Shown here: in pieces, positions 1 to 8,934 of the stretch | Layout: the number at the start of each line of letters is the position of its first letter | How positions within the stretch are numbered: position 1 is the first letter of the stretch | Origin: Limnohabitans planktonicus II-D5 | GTDB lineage: Bacteria > Pseudomonadota > Gammaproteobacteria > Burkholderiales > Burkholderiaceae_C | Assembly: GCF_001270065.2 (NCBI RefSeq) | Contig: NZ_LFYT02000001.1 | Span: 1-64,000, forward strand | Reading direction: 5' to 3' | DNA: 64,000 nt | Position numbers and translations under genes: made by a program | Notes under the pieces: generated by a model | The model's database searches: none | Seen by the model: the letters and a program-made list of their open reading frames with translations, nothing else | Told to the model about the DNA's origin: nothing

Positions 1-2884
1 GTCGCTCACCGAGTCGCTTGCATTCAGGCTGTTCAATGCGGTGTTGGCTACGTAAGTCCAGTTGCCTTGTGCGTCGATGCTGAACTTGCCATGCGTTCCG
101 GCGACATCAGTCTGGGCCTTGAAAGTCTCGGCACTGTCTACGTCAGTGACCGTCAACTTGCCGTTTGTGCTCAGGGCTGCGTTGGTTTCGTCCAATGTCA
201 CTTCAGCGCTGCTGAGCACAGCCGCGTCGTTGGTGCCAGTGATCGTTACTTTGACGCTGGTCTTTGTGCCGTCAGCAGATTCCACGGGGAACGTGTCGCT
301 CACCGAGTCGCCTGCATTCAGGCTGTTCAATGCGGTGTTGGCTACGTAGGTCCAGTTGCCTTGTGCGTCGATGCTGAACTTGCCATGCGTTCCAACCACA
401 TCGGTCTGCGCTTGGAAGGTCTGTGCGCTGTCCACGTCGCTGATCGTCAGCTGTCCGCTGGTGCTCAGGACTGCGTTGGTCTCGTCCAGAGTCACTTCAG
501 CGCTGCTGAGTACAGCCGCGTCGTTGGTGCCAGTGATCGTGACTTTGACGCTGGTCTTTGTGCCGTCAGCAGATTCCACGGGGAACGTGTCGCTCACCGA
601 GTCGCCTGCATTCAGGCTGTTCAATGCGGTGTTGGCTCCGTAGGTCCAGTTGCCTTGTGCGTCGATGCTGAACTTGCCATGCGTTCCAACCACATCGGTC
701 TGCGCTTGGAAGGTCTGTGCGCTGTCCACGTCGCTGATCGTCAGCTGTCCGCTGGTGCTCAGGACTGCGTTGGTCTCGTCCAGAGTCACTTCAGCGCTGC
801 TGAGTACAGCCGCGTCGTTGGTGCCAGTGATCGTGACTTTGACGCTGGTCTTTGTGCCGTCAGCAGATTCCACGGGGAACGTGTCGCTCACCGAGTCGCT
901 TGCATTCAGGCTGTTCAATGCGGTGTTGGCTACGTAAGTCCAGTTGCCTTGTGCGTCGATGCTGAACTTGCCATGCGTTCCGGCGACATCAGTCTGGGCC
1001 TTGAAAGTCTCGGCACTGTCCAGGTCAGTGACCGTCAACTTGCCGTTTGTGCTCAGGACTGCGTTGGTCTCGTCCAATGTCACTTCAGCGCTGCTGAGTA
1101 CAGCCGCGTCGTTGGTGCCAGTGATCGTGACTTTGACGCTGGTCTTTGTGCCATCAGCAGATTCCACGGTAAACGTGTCGCTCACCGAGTCGCTTGCATT
1201 CAGGCTGTTCAATGCGGTGTTGGCTACGTAAGTCCAGTTGCCTTGTGCGTCGATGCTGAACTTGCCATGCGTTCCGGCGACATCAGTCTGGGCTTTGAAA
1301 GTCTCGGCACTGTCTACGTCAGTGACCGTCAACTTGCCGTTTGTGCTCAGGGCTGCGTTGGTTTCGTCCAATGTCACTTCAGCGCTGCTGAGCACAGCCG
1401 CGTCGTTGGTGCCAGTGATCGTTACTTTGACGCTGGTCTTTGTGCCGTCAGCAGATTCCACGGGGAACGTGTCGCTCACCGAGTCGCTTGCATTCAGGCT
1501 GTTCAATGCGGTGTTGGCTACGTAAGTCCAGTTGCCTTGTGCGTCGATGCTGAACTTGCCATGCGTTCCGGCGACATCAGTCTGGGCCTTGAAAGTCTCG
1601 GCACTGTCTACGTCAGTGACCGTCAACTTGCCGTTTGTGCTCAGGGCTGCGTTGGTTTCGTCCAGTGTCAATTCAGCGCTGCTGAGTACAGCCGCGTCGT
1701 TGGTGCCTTTGATCGTGACTTTGACGCTGGTCTGTGTGCCGTCAGCAGATGCCACGGTGAACGTGTCACTCACCGAGTCACCCACGTTCAGGCTGTTCAG
1801 GGCCGTGTTGGCTATGTAGCTCCAGTTGCCTTGCGCGTCGATGCTGAACTTGCCATGCGTGCCTGCCACATTGGTCTGCACTTGGAAGGTCTCGCCGCTG
1901 TCCACGTCAGTGAGCGTCAACTTGCCGCTGGTGCTGAGGGCTTCGTTGGTTTCGTCCAGGGACTCCACAGCGCTGCTGAGCACTGCGGCGTCGTTCGTGC
2001 CGTTGATCGTGACTTTGACGCTGGTCTGTGTGCCGTCTGCCGAGGCCACGGTGAACGTGTCACTCACCGAGTCACCCACGTTCAGGCTGCCGAGGGCCGT
2101 GTTGGCGGTGTAACTCCAGTTGCCTTGTGCGTCGATGCTGAACTTGCCGTACGTGCCAGCTGCGTTGGTCTGCACCACGAAGGTCTCGCCGCTGTCCACA
2201 TCGCTGATGGTCAGCGTGCCGTTTGTGCTCAGGGCTTCGTTGTTTTCTTCAAGCGCCACCAGTGCGCTGCTGAGCACTGCGGCGTCATTCGTGCCGTTGA
2301 TCGTGACTTTGACGCTGGTCTGTGTGCCGTCTGCCGAGGCCACGGTGAACGTGTCACTCACCGAGTCACCCACGTTCAGGCTGTTCAGGGCCGTGTTGGC
2401 TATGTAGCTCCAGTTGCCCTGCGCGTCGATGCTGAACTTGCCATGCGTGCCTGCCACATTGGTCTGCACTTGGAAGGTCTCGCCGCTGTCAATGTCGGTG
2501 ACCGTCACCTTGCCGCTGGTGCTGAGGGCTTCGTGGGTTTCGTCCAGCGTCACTGCAGCGCTGCTGAGGACTGCGGAATCGTTCGTGCCGTTGATCGTGA
2601 CTTTGACGCTGGTCTGCGTGCCGTCTGCCGAGGCCACGGTGAACGTGTCGCTCACCGAATCACCCACGTTCAGGCTGTTCAGAGCCGTGTTGGCCGAGTA
2701 GCTCCAGTTGCCTTGCGCGTCGATGCTGAACTTACCATGCGTGCCTGCCACATTGGTCTGCACTTGGAAGGTCTGTGCACTGTCTACGTCAGTGACCGTC
2801 AACTTGCCGCTGGTGCTGAGCGCTTCGTTGGTTTCGTCCAACGTCACTGTAGCGCTACTGAGCACGGCTGCGTCGTTGACAGCA
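1..2884 (-). repeat. Tandem 294-bp repeats encoding VCBS domains
   Basis: Nine complete 294-bp units (98 codons) and one partial unit run from about 2884 to the left edge, all in frame with the adhesin. The units nearer the left edge (about 239-1700) are nearly identical. Those nearer the N-terminal side (about 1709-2884) differ at many more positions, for example ESADGTKTS against ASADGTQTS. This pattern suggests recent expansion by unequal recombination or slippage on the distal side. Confidence 0.93.
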
Positions 2885-5172
2885 GTGATGCTCAATTGTT
2901 GACTGGCGGAGGTCACCGCCACGCCGTCACTGACGCCATAGCTCAGGACAACAGCGCCGTTGTAGTTGGCGGGAGCCGTCAGGGTGTACGTGCCATCATT
3001 GTTGGCAACAACTTGAATCACAAGACCAGCATCGCCTTTGGCCGTCAGGTTGACGATGCTGAGATTTTGGTTTTCTGCGTCTGAATAGCCCTTGAGCAAA
3101 TCCGAAGCTTTGATGATCGTGGAGCGGTCTTCGACGCCATCCACCAGGACCGCCTTGGCACCTGTCAAAGCGGGAGCAAAGTTGCCTGCGCTGTATTCAA
3201 ATTTGATTTGGGATGGTGCCGACTCGTTGCCCGCTCTGTCGATTTGGCGCAGTGTCAGAACAAATGCACCCTGCGGCACTGCAACAGGCGTTGAGGGGCC
3301 AGAAATCTGGGCACTCCATGTTTTCCCGTTGTCAAGGCTGTACTGCCAAACAGCACCTGCTTCGAGACCCGTGACCGTGATCATCACATTGGGTTTTCCT
3401 GCGCCTCCAACGGGGTCCGTATGGGGTGCAATCTGCGCGCCAATGGCACTGACTGTGCTGTCGTAGGTGATGGCCGCAACACCAGAGGCCACGGGTTTTT
3501 GAGTCTGAGAATCCGTGACAGTGACCGTGATGGTGGCTGAACCATCTTGCGTGAAGGTCGGTAGTTTGATGTCGACGTAGCCACGGGCTACGTCTTCGGG
3601 CGTCACGATGACCGTAGTGGGTGCCCGACCTTCTTGCGTCAGTTGGATCGTATCGCCAACTTTGACCGTGTTGGCCAGTGGCTTCAAATCAATCCGAACA
3701 GAGGGATCGGCCACATGGGTGAGCAAGGCCGAGCCATTGAGACTGGTGTCGCTGAAAGGCGCAAGTTTGAAGTCGACAACTTTATTGCCTTGCGAAACAA
3801 ACTTCAGCAGCGCCGTCAGACTCTTGAGTGCCTCTGCGGACATGGTGCCGCCCAGACTCAAGATGTTCGACAGATCATCTTGGACGAGCTTTTGGAATTC
3901 GTAAATGCCTTCCAAAGAGTCAGCGCTGAAGGTGTTGCCTTCAGCGATCAGGCTGACTGCATCGCCCGACAAGCCTGTCACCGAAGAGATGATGGACACA
4001 TCATTGAGTGCAAAGGGCTTTTGCGCTCCGCTTGCAACGTTGGCGATTTGCTGGGTCAATCCGCCAATGATCTTGCTCATGGCGTCCTGGAGCGACAAAC
4101 CAGGGTCTGAAGCACGCATGGCAGACGATGCCGTGATCAGCAAATTGGCCACTTGCGCAGCTTTGATTTGCAAAGCCAAAGCCAGGCTTTTTTGCTCAGC
4201 AGTGCCCGACATGGCAGCAGCAATTGGATCGAGCGTCAGCAAGTCTTGGCTGTCTGGAATGCCCAGGGCCGTGCGCACGGCCTGCATGGCCTTGGCCGCA
4301 GACATGCCGGGATTGGCTTCAATGAAACTCTGGACCAGTGTGGTCAGCGGATTGATGACGGTGGCACCCGATGGGGCACTCAATTCGATATCAAAATCAC
4401 GATTGGTAGATATGTCCTTACCACCCGATGCCACCACTTTGCTGGCTCGTTTGAGCAATTCGTCGTCAAATGTGTAGCGCCCCAAAGGATCAGTTTCTGT
4501 CCATGCGATGACATTGCCATTGGCATCAAGGAGTTTGACCGTTGCTCCAGCAATGTAGCCGTCGGCCACGATGCCGTTGGCATACAAAACAGCTTTGGCC
4601 ACTATGGCTGCGGGGCCACCACCCGCAAACAAGGAGTTGAACAAAAGGCCGCCACCCATGACCGCGAAAGGCGAAAAACCTGTTTCGCCAATCTTGAGGT
4701 CAGTCCATTCAAAGCCTTTGGCAGCACCTTCTGAACCTGCGTTGGCCTGCAGGGTGCTTTGTGAAGCAGAAAGAGACTGCGAGGACTCAAGCTCTTGCTC
4801 AAGTGCCAGACGCTGCTCCGGGTCAATGCCCCGGGCTTGTGCGGTGATGGCCAGCTCTTCATTGATCAGGTCTCGCAGCAGCGCAGCAGCTTGCGCCGGG
4901 TCGAGTTCTTCTTGGCCTTCTTGTGCAATGGTTTGCGTGGCGTCAAACTGCTCCAGTTCTGCATCGACGTCCACCAATGAAGCATCCGTGGCTTCTGCCT
5001 CGCGATTCGCAGTCTGCGCCTTGACATGCTCCGCAAACACATACAAGAGTGCTACTTGCAGGCTGGCGCGTGTGACATCTGACTTGGCGGCACCCAATAG
5101 CGCTCTGGCTCTCTGCATCAGAGAGCGCAGTGTTTTGACTTGCAAAACAGATGAGCGTTGAGGTGTGGTCAA
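1..5172 (-). CDS. Giant VCBS-repeat surface adhesin (N-terminal part; C-terminus lies beyond the left edge)
   Basis: The minus strand is open from about 5172 to base 1 with no stop, roughly 1,720 residues, so the gene is cut by the window edge. Residues about 1-150 are a charged non-repetitive head. A Gly-rich hydrophobic stretch follows, then an SdrD/carboxypeptidase-regulatory-like segment around residues 200-240 (GATVKLLDANG), Ig-like domains, and a cadherin-like domain around residues 694-760 (NDGTYTLTAPANYNG). About 98-residue VCBS repeats then carry the hallmark GKFSIDAQGNWTY, GDSVSDTF and TITGTND motifs. Such proteins are typically exported by type I secretion and used for biofilm or particle attachment; the secretion signal would lie off-window. 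An in-frame TAA lies upstream and no ATG precedes 5118, so a TTG at 5172 (MTTPQRSS) is my preferred start; ATG at 5118 is the alternative. A two-component system lies divergently next door. Confidence 0.88.
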   Translation of the reverse strand, partial: MTTPQRSSVLQVKTLRSLMQRARALLGAAKSDVTRASLQVALLYVFAEHVKAQTANREAEATDASLVDVDAELEQFDATQTIAQEGQEELDPAQAAALLRDLINEELAITAQARGIDPEQRLALEQELESSQSLSASQSTLQANAGSEGAAKGFEWTDLKIGETGFSPFAVMGGGLLFNSLFAGGGPAAIVAKAVLYANGIVADGYIAGATVKLLDANGNVIAWTETDPLGRYTFDDELLKRASKVVASGGKDISTNRDFDIELSAPSGATVINPLTTLVQSFIEANPGMSAAKAMQAVRTALGIPDSQDLLTLDPIAAAMSGTAEQKSLALALQIKAAQVANLLITASSAMRASDPGLSLQDAMSKIIGGLTQQIANVASGAQKPFALNDVSIISSVTGLSGDAVSLIAEGNTFSADSLEGIYEFQKLVQDDLSNILSLGGTMSAEALKSLTALLKFVSQGNKVVDFKLAPFSDTSLNGSALLTHVADPSVRIDLKPLANTVKVGDTIQLTQEGRAPTTVIVTPEDVARGYVDIKLPTFTQDGSATITVTVTDSQTQKPVASGVAAITYDSTVSAIGAQIAPHTDPVGGAGKPNVMITVTGLEAGAVWQYSLDNGKTWSAQISGPSTPVAVPQGAFVLTLRQIDRAGNESAPSQIKFEYSAGNFAPALTGAKAVLVDGVEDRSTIIKASDLLKGYSDAENQNLSIVNLTAKGDAGLVIQVVANNDGTYTLTAPANYNGAVVLSYGVSDGVAVTSASQQLSITAVNDAAVLSSATVTLDETNEALSTSGKLTVTDVDSAQTFQVQTNVAGTHGKFSIDAQGNWSYSANTALNSLNVGDSVSDTFTVASADGTQTSVKVTINGTNDSAVLSSAAVTLDETHEALSTSGKVTVTDIDSGETFQVQTNVAGTHGKFSIDAQGNWSYIANTALNSLNVGDSVSDTFTVASADGTQTSVKVTINGTNDAAVLSSALVALEENNEALSTNGTLTISDVDSGETFVVQTNAAGTYGKFSIDAQGNWSYTANTALGSLNVGDSVSDTFTVASADGTQTSVKVTINGTNDAAVLSSAVESLDETNEALSTSGKLTLTDVDSGETFQVQTNVAGTHGKFSIDAQGNWSYIANTALNSLNVGDSVSDTFTVASADGTQTSVKVTIKGTNDAAVLSSAELTLDETNAALSTNGKLTVTDVDSAETFKAQTDVAGTHGKFSIDAQGNWTYVANTALNSLNASDSVSDTFPVESADGTKTSVKVTITGTNDAAVLSSAEVTLDETNAALSTNGKLTVTDVDSAETFKAQTDVAGTHGKFSIDAQGNWTYVANTALNSLNASDSVSDTFTVESADGTKTSVKVTITGTNDAAVLSSAEVTLDETNAVLSTNGKLTVTDLDSAETFKAQTDVAGTHGKFSIDAQGNWTYVANTALNSLNASDSVSDTFPVESADGTKTSVKVTITGTNDAAVLSSAEVTLDETNAVLSTSGQLTISDVDSAQTFQAQTDVVGTHGKFSIDAQGNWTYGANTALNSLNAGDSVSDTFPVESADGTKTSVKVTITGTNDAAVLSSAEVTLDETNAVLSTSGQLTISDVDSAQTFQAQTDVVGTHGKFSIDAQGNWTYVANTALNSLNAGDSVSDTFPVESADGTKTSVKVTITGTNDAAVLSSAEVTLDETNAALSTNGKLTVTDVDSAETFKAQTDVAGTHGKFSIDAQGNWTYVANTALNSLNASDSVSD

Positions 5173-5454
5173 GGTGCCTGATTCCGTGGTTGATATGATG
5201 ACTTTTGATGAAATTGCTGAATTTGGACGAATATTAGCATGACTTTACGAAGTTCAGTAGTTTCCGCAGAATTTATTTTAAATTGATAAAAGTAGTGAAA
5301 ATATTCCAAAAAGTTAGAACTAAATGAATCAATTTAATTTGACTGACTGAAGAAAACAACCAGACTTCAGCTTGATATCATTGCTAAAATCAAAAAACGA
5401 CAAAGATTTCTATCAAATCAACAAATAGCTATTTGCACCCAATATACTGACAAC
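5173..5454. promoter_or_regulatory. AT-rich divergent intergenic region between adhesin and two-component operon
   Basis: This 282-bp stretch is clearly more AT-rich than its surroundings and separates the divergently transcribed adhesin from the 5455-8361 operon, so it must hold both promoters. I see no convincing gene and no clean sigma-70 pair, and therefore assign no exact promoter. Confidence 0.5.
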
Positions 5455-6138
5455 ATGGCACTACGACCCTTTGATTTTTTGGCAATGACAGCCTTTATGC
5501 TGACAAGCGGGGGGGTCATCTCGACTGCATGGGCGGCCAGCTCCGAAGCTCTACCTCCTTTGAAATCTCAGGCTTCGTCGTTGGTGGGTGCGAACAACGA
5601 AGACAGCGCTCGATTCAGTCAGCACGTTCAGGCTGCATCGCAGGCGACGCAAGAGCTTCAAAACGGCTTCAACAAATTACAGCGTCTGTGCACCTATGGC
5701 ACTGCACAGCCCCCTCCTGCGTCCAAACAGGCATCCGAAGAGCTGAGGCAACCATTGGCCAAAGCAAAATCCGAACTGACTGACGTGCAAGCGCTTCTTC
5801 TAACGACAGCGAAAAATTTTTCTCAATACTCTCGTATCAGCAAGAACGGTTACTGCCAATACATGCCTCAATTGGGGCCCCTGGCTGCCCTGTGCGAGGG
5901 CTACCGCTTTGACAGTCTGAAATTCAATCTGGCTTCACGCGATATGCAACGCTTGACGGCCGATGCCCACCAGCGACTTCACTTGTATGAGCAGTTCGCC
6001 AAGCTGGAAGACCAAGGCTGCGCGCGCCAGGGCTTCACTTCGAAGTTGTGGGAGACCGAATCCACCTTCCTGTGGCCCACCGTGATGAAGTCTCCCGCCG
6101 TGTTCAAGTCCACGCTGAGCCATGTTCCCGCCCATTGA
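5455..6138 (+). CDS. Predicted exported protein of unknown function, first gene of a two-component operon
   Basis: 227 residues. The N-terminus has a hydrophobic segment ending in a plausible signal-peptidase site (STAWAAS, about residues 23-29), so export to the periplasm is likely. The mature part is polar and helical in character, with four cysteines (in LQRLCTYG, NGYCQYM, AALCEGY and QGCARQ) that could form disulfides. I recognise no family. Its last 17 bp overlap the start of the histidine kinase, so the two are probably translationally coupled and this protein may be an accessory sensor or ligand-binding partner; that role is inference. Confidence 0.7.
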   Translation: MALRPFDFLAMTAFMLTSGGVISTAWAASSEALPPLKSQASSLVGANNEDSARFSQHVQAASQATQELQNGFNKLQRLCTYGTAQPPPASKQASEELRQPLAKAKSELTDVQALLLTTAKNFSQYSRISKNGYCQYMPQLGPLAALCEGYRFDSLKFNLASRDMQRLTADAHQRLHLYEQFAKLEDQGCARQGFTSKLWETESTFLWPTVMKSPAVFKSTLSHVPAH

Positions 6139-7705
6139 ACATTTGGCTGGGCACAATTTGTGGAACAGCATTCGCCATGCAGCGAACAACTGGATGGCAC
6201 GTTCCGGTGGTCTTTGGCTGGCCATTTTGAGTTTGATCATGCTGATCACCACGCCTTGGTGGGTCGAAAAAGCCATCACCAACGCGATGCAAAGCAAAAC
6301 CCATCAAAGTGCTTTGCAATATGCGCAGCAGTTGTCAGCGCGACTTGACGCCGCACAAACCCACTACGACAGAGCCGTGTCGGCAACGGACAGTCCGCGA
6401 GACGATTTTGAGCCCATCGCTCGCCAATGGCTCAAGAATTCATCCCATGTTCTGCGTGTGCAACTGCTTGATGCCAATGGGCATGTGCTCAAGTCGTTCA
6501 CGCGACAAGAGGGGGACGCCCATGATCCAACCACATTCAAACCGCTCAATCGCATCTCACTGGCTCACGCCCTGGAGCTGCAAACCCCCACTTACAGCGC
6601 CCTGTACAAGCAGCACGACCAACAGGTGGTTGATTTGTTCATACCGCATGACGGGCCATCGCCAGTGGCTTATGTGTTGACCCTCGATACACAGCCTTGG
6701 ACACAGGTGACCGGCGAAAACAAGGAAACATTGCTGACCGTCGAAGTGGTGCCCTATCAGACCCAAAACTTCTTGGATGTTTCCCGCTACATCCTGAATT
6801 TTCCGGAATGGGAAGGTCTGTGGTCTTTGCAATTTCAATCCGCCGATCCGATGCTGGGCATACTGTCAGCCCTGCGCCCGGCTTTTTTTGTTGTCACGTT
6901 GATGGTTATTGTGTTGTTTTTTTTGCACTGGCGGGATTTCCAGCTTCGACAAAAGACAGAAGCCCAATTACAAAAACAATCGCGCTTGTTGGACCAACAA
7001 AGTCGCCTGAGCATGCTGGGTGAAATGTCGGCCAGCCTGGCCCACGAAATCAACCAACCCCTCACATCGATTGCCAATTACGCCGTCGCGGGTCAGTTGC
7101 AGCTGCAGCGCCATGACGCGCAAAGCCCCGTGCTGCCCTTGCTGCAAAAAATCCAGGAACAAAGCCAGCGCGCAGCGCAAGTCCTGGTGGCCGTGCGTGG
7201 CATGACACAACCGGGCCCCATGGATGTCGCTGAAGTAAATTTACAAGCCCTGTTTTTTCGGATGGAGCCACACTTGCTATGGCTGTGCTCACAGCACCAG
7301 GTGGCACTGCACATTCAGTGTGATGCGCAATGGCGAACACTGCTTAACCCGATTTTGTTTGAGCAAGTCATCTTGAATCTGGTGAAAAACAGCATTCAGG
7401 CACTCGACAGCATCACACACAGCAGCAAGCGCATTCGCATCCAGGTCACAGGTGACCAGGAGATGTTGCACATTCAAGTTGCGGACAATGGCCCGGGCAT
7501 TCAGCCCGAAAATGTGCCTCGGATTTTTGACTCCTTTTTTACCACCAAAGCCCAGGGGCTGGGCATTGGGCTCAAGCTATGCCGCTCGGTCATCGAACGG
7601 CTGAATGGTCGGCTGACCCTGAAAAACAACAGCCCCAGAGGCGTTGGCTTCATGATCAGTTTGCCATTGCTCAGCGACACCACCCAACAGGCGCAACCCA
7701 CATGA
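6122..7705 (+). CDS. Membrane sensor histidine kinase
   Basis: 527 residues. A transmembrane helix at about residues 28-47 and another around 250-270 flank a periplasmic sensing region of about 200 residues. The cytoplasmic part shows an H-box with His308 (SLAHEINQPLTS), an N-box (NLVKNSIQAL), a G1 box (DNGPGI) and a G2 region (GLGIGLKLC). HEINQPL is typical of the DctB/FixL/TodS-like kinases that pair with FixJ/NarL-type regulators. It overlaps the upstream exported-protein gene by 17 bp and the regulator by 4 bp (ATGA), so all three form one operon. An internal ATG at 6194 is an alternative start. The signal is unknown; control of the adjacent adhesin is a reasonable guess. Confidence 0.9.
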   Translation: MFPPIEHLAGHNLWNSIRHAANNWMARSGGLWLAILSLIMLITTPWWVEKAITNAMQSKTHQSALQYAQQLSARLDAAQTHYDRAVSATDSPRDDFEPIARQWLKNSSHVLRVQLLDANGHVLKSFTRQEGDAHDPTTFKPLNRISLAHALELQTPTYSALYKQHDQQVVDLFIPHDGPSPVAYVLTLDTQPWTQVTGENKETLLTVEVVPYQTQNFLDVSRYILNFPEWEGLWSLQFQSADPMLGILSALRPAFFVVTLMVIVLFFLHWRDFQLRQKTEAQLQKQSRLLDQQSRLSMLGEMSASLAHEINQPLTSIANYAVAGQLQLQRHDAQSPVLPLLQKIQEQSQRAAQVLVAVRGMTQPGPMDVAEVNLQALFFRMEPHLLWLCSQHQVALHIQCDAQWRTLLNPILFEQVILNLVKNSIQALDSITHSSKRIRIQVTGDQEMLHIQVADNGPGIQPENVPRIFDSFFTTKAQGLGIGLKLCRSVIERLNGRLTLKNNSPRGVGFMISLPLLSDTTQQAQPT

Positions 7706-8361
7706 AGGCTCATATTTTTGTCATTGAAGACGATGCCGAATTGGCCCAAAGTCTGAAGGTGCTGCTGACCTCGGCAGGCGCAGAAAGTGTGCGTTGCTTC
7801 GAGTCACCCACGCAATTCATCAAAATCTATCCAGACCTCTCCTCTACGTTTCAGGAACAGGGATGCGTGCTGATGGACATACGCATGCCAGACATGACGG
7901 GCTCCGAGCTTTTTGCGCTCATGCAAAGTCAAAATTTTCCATGGCCCGTGATCTTCATGACAGGCCATGGAGACTTGTCGATGGCCGTGACTTTGATGAA
8001 GGCCGGGGCATTTGACTATGTGACCAAGCCATTTGATCCCATGCGACTGCTTGAAAAAGTGCAAGCTGCCATGCAACTGTCCAATTCGAGGGTTGCTGAC
8101 CAGGTGTTCAAGCGCGAGCACCTGGCCAGGCTCCTGTCATTGACACATCACGAGAGCCAGGTGTTTGCCCGCATCCTGAACAACCAGACCAATCGCGAAA
8201 TTGCCGAAGTGATGGAAAACAGCGTGCGCACGATCGAAACCCATCGCGCCAACATTTTGAAAAAAATGGGCAAATCCTCCGCCCTGGAACTGGCCCAAAT
8301 CCAGGAACGCTTCAAGCTGCTGGGTGGAATGACACCATTCCCCATGACGCAGCCTCATTGA
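7702..8361 (+). CDS. FixJ/NarL-family response regulator
   Basis: 219 residues. The receiver domain has the acidic pair D10/D11, phosphoacceptor Asp59 (LMDIRMPDMTG), Thr87 (FMTGHGD) and Lys109 (VTKPF). The C-terminal LuxR-type helix-turn-helix contains NREIAEVM and VRTIETHRANILKKMG. Longer readings of the frame exist upstream, but ATG 7702 overlaps the kinase stop as ATGA and gives a canonical receiver N-terminus. It is the cognate partner of the kinase before it. The divergent adhesin is the obvious candidate target, but no binding site was demonstrated. Confidence 0.93.
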   Translation: MKAHIFVIEDDAELAQSLKVLLTSAGAESVRCFESPTQFIKIYPDLSSTFQEQGCVLMDIRMPDMTGSELFALMQSQNFPWPVIFMTGHGDLSMAVTLMKAGAFDYVTKPFDPMRLLEKVQAAMQLSNSRVADQVFKREHLARLLSLTHHESQVFARILNNQTNREIAEVMENSVRTIETHRANILKKMGKSSALELAQIQERFKLLGGMTPFPMTQPH

Positions 8362-8424
8362 GACCTGACTGACGCATCTGCACCAATAAGCGCTGCAGTG
8401 CCGACCTGAAAACGTCTACGTCAT

Positions 8425-8808
8425 TCAGTCGCGAACAAACAAGGTCACCAGTGGGTCGGGGCCGAGCTGACGGCTCCAGTGGCCGTGAATGGCCGGATCA
8501 AACGTGGCACCTTCGGGCAAAGTGTCACTCGAATAGAAAAATTCCCCCGGGCCAAAGATGCGTGAACTGCCGTCTTGCAACAAGATTTCCATCTGCCCGC
8601 TGAGCACAAACAGCCATTGCGTAGCACCGGTGCAATGAAAGCTGCTTTGAAAACCCACAGGACTTTGACGCAATTGGTAGCCACCGCTGGGCAACAAAGG
8701 CGACAACTGGCTTTGGGGCGTGCCTTCGGTCAACTCGACCGTTTCATCGCGAAACCGCGCACGTCCGTCGGTGTCGGTGAACAAAATGACTTTTTTCAGG
8801 GTGCTCAT
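8425..8808 (-). CDS. Small single-domain cupin protein
   Basis: 127 residues starting at MSTLKKVILF. The middle holds a cupin-like beta-barrel pattern (FHCTGATQWLFVLSGQMEI, then FGPGEFF), but the usual metal-binding histidines are incomplete, so metal-dependent catalysis is uncertain. The frame is open further upstream, yet the region above 8808 overlaps the divergent promoter of the neighbouring dehydrogenase and looks non-coding. It lies convergent with the response regulator (63-bp gap) and divergent from the 2-hydroxyacid dehydrogenase. Its substrate is unknown. Confidence 0.75.
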   Translation of the reverse strand: MSTLKKVILFTDTDGRARFRDETVELTEGTPQSQLSPLLPSGGYQLRQSPVGFQSSFHCTGATQWLFVLSGQMEILLQDGSSRIFGPGEFFYSSDTLPEGATFDPAIHGHWSRQLGPDPLVTLFVRD

Positions 8809-8934
8809 GGCAAGGATTTCAAGAAAGCTGCAAAGCCCGATTGTCGCCGAGTCAACAGCCGCGCAAGGCGCTTCTGGCATAGTGGTCTTCGACTCAGATA
8901 TGGCCATGCACCCTTCCAACCCACACGAGGCAAT

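Noticed and set aside
67-3084. 1,005-residue plus-strand open frame and nested 95-residue frames
   Set aside because: They are shadows of the VCBS-repeat gene on the minus strand; only the minus reading shows domain motifs.
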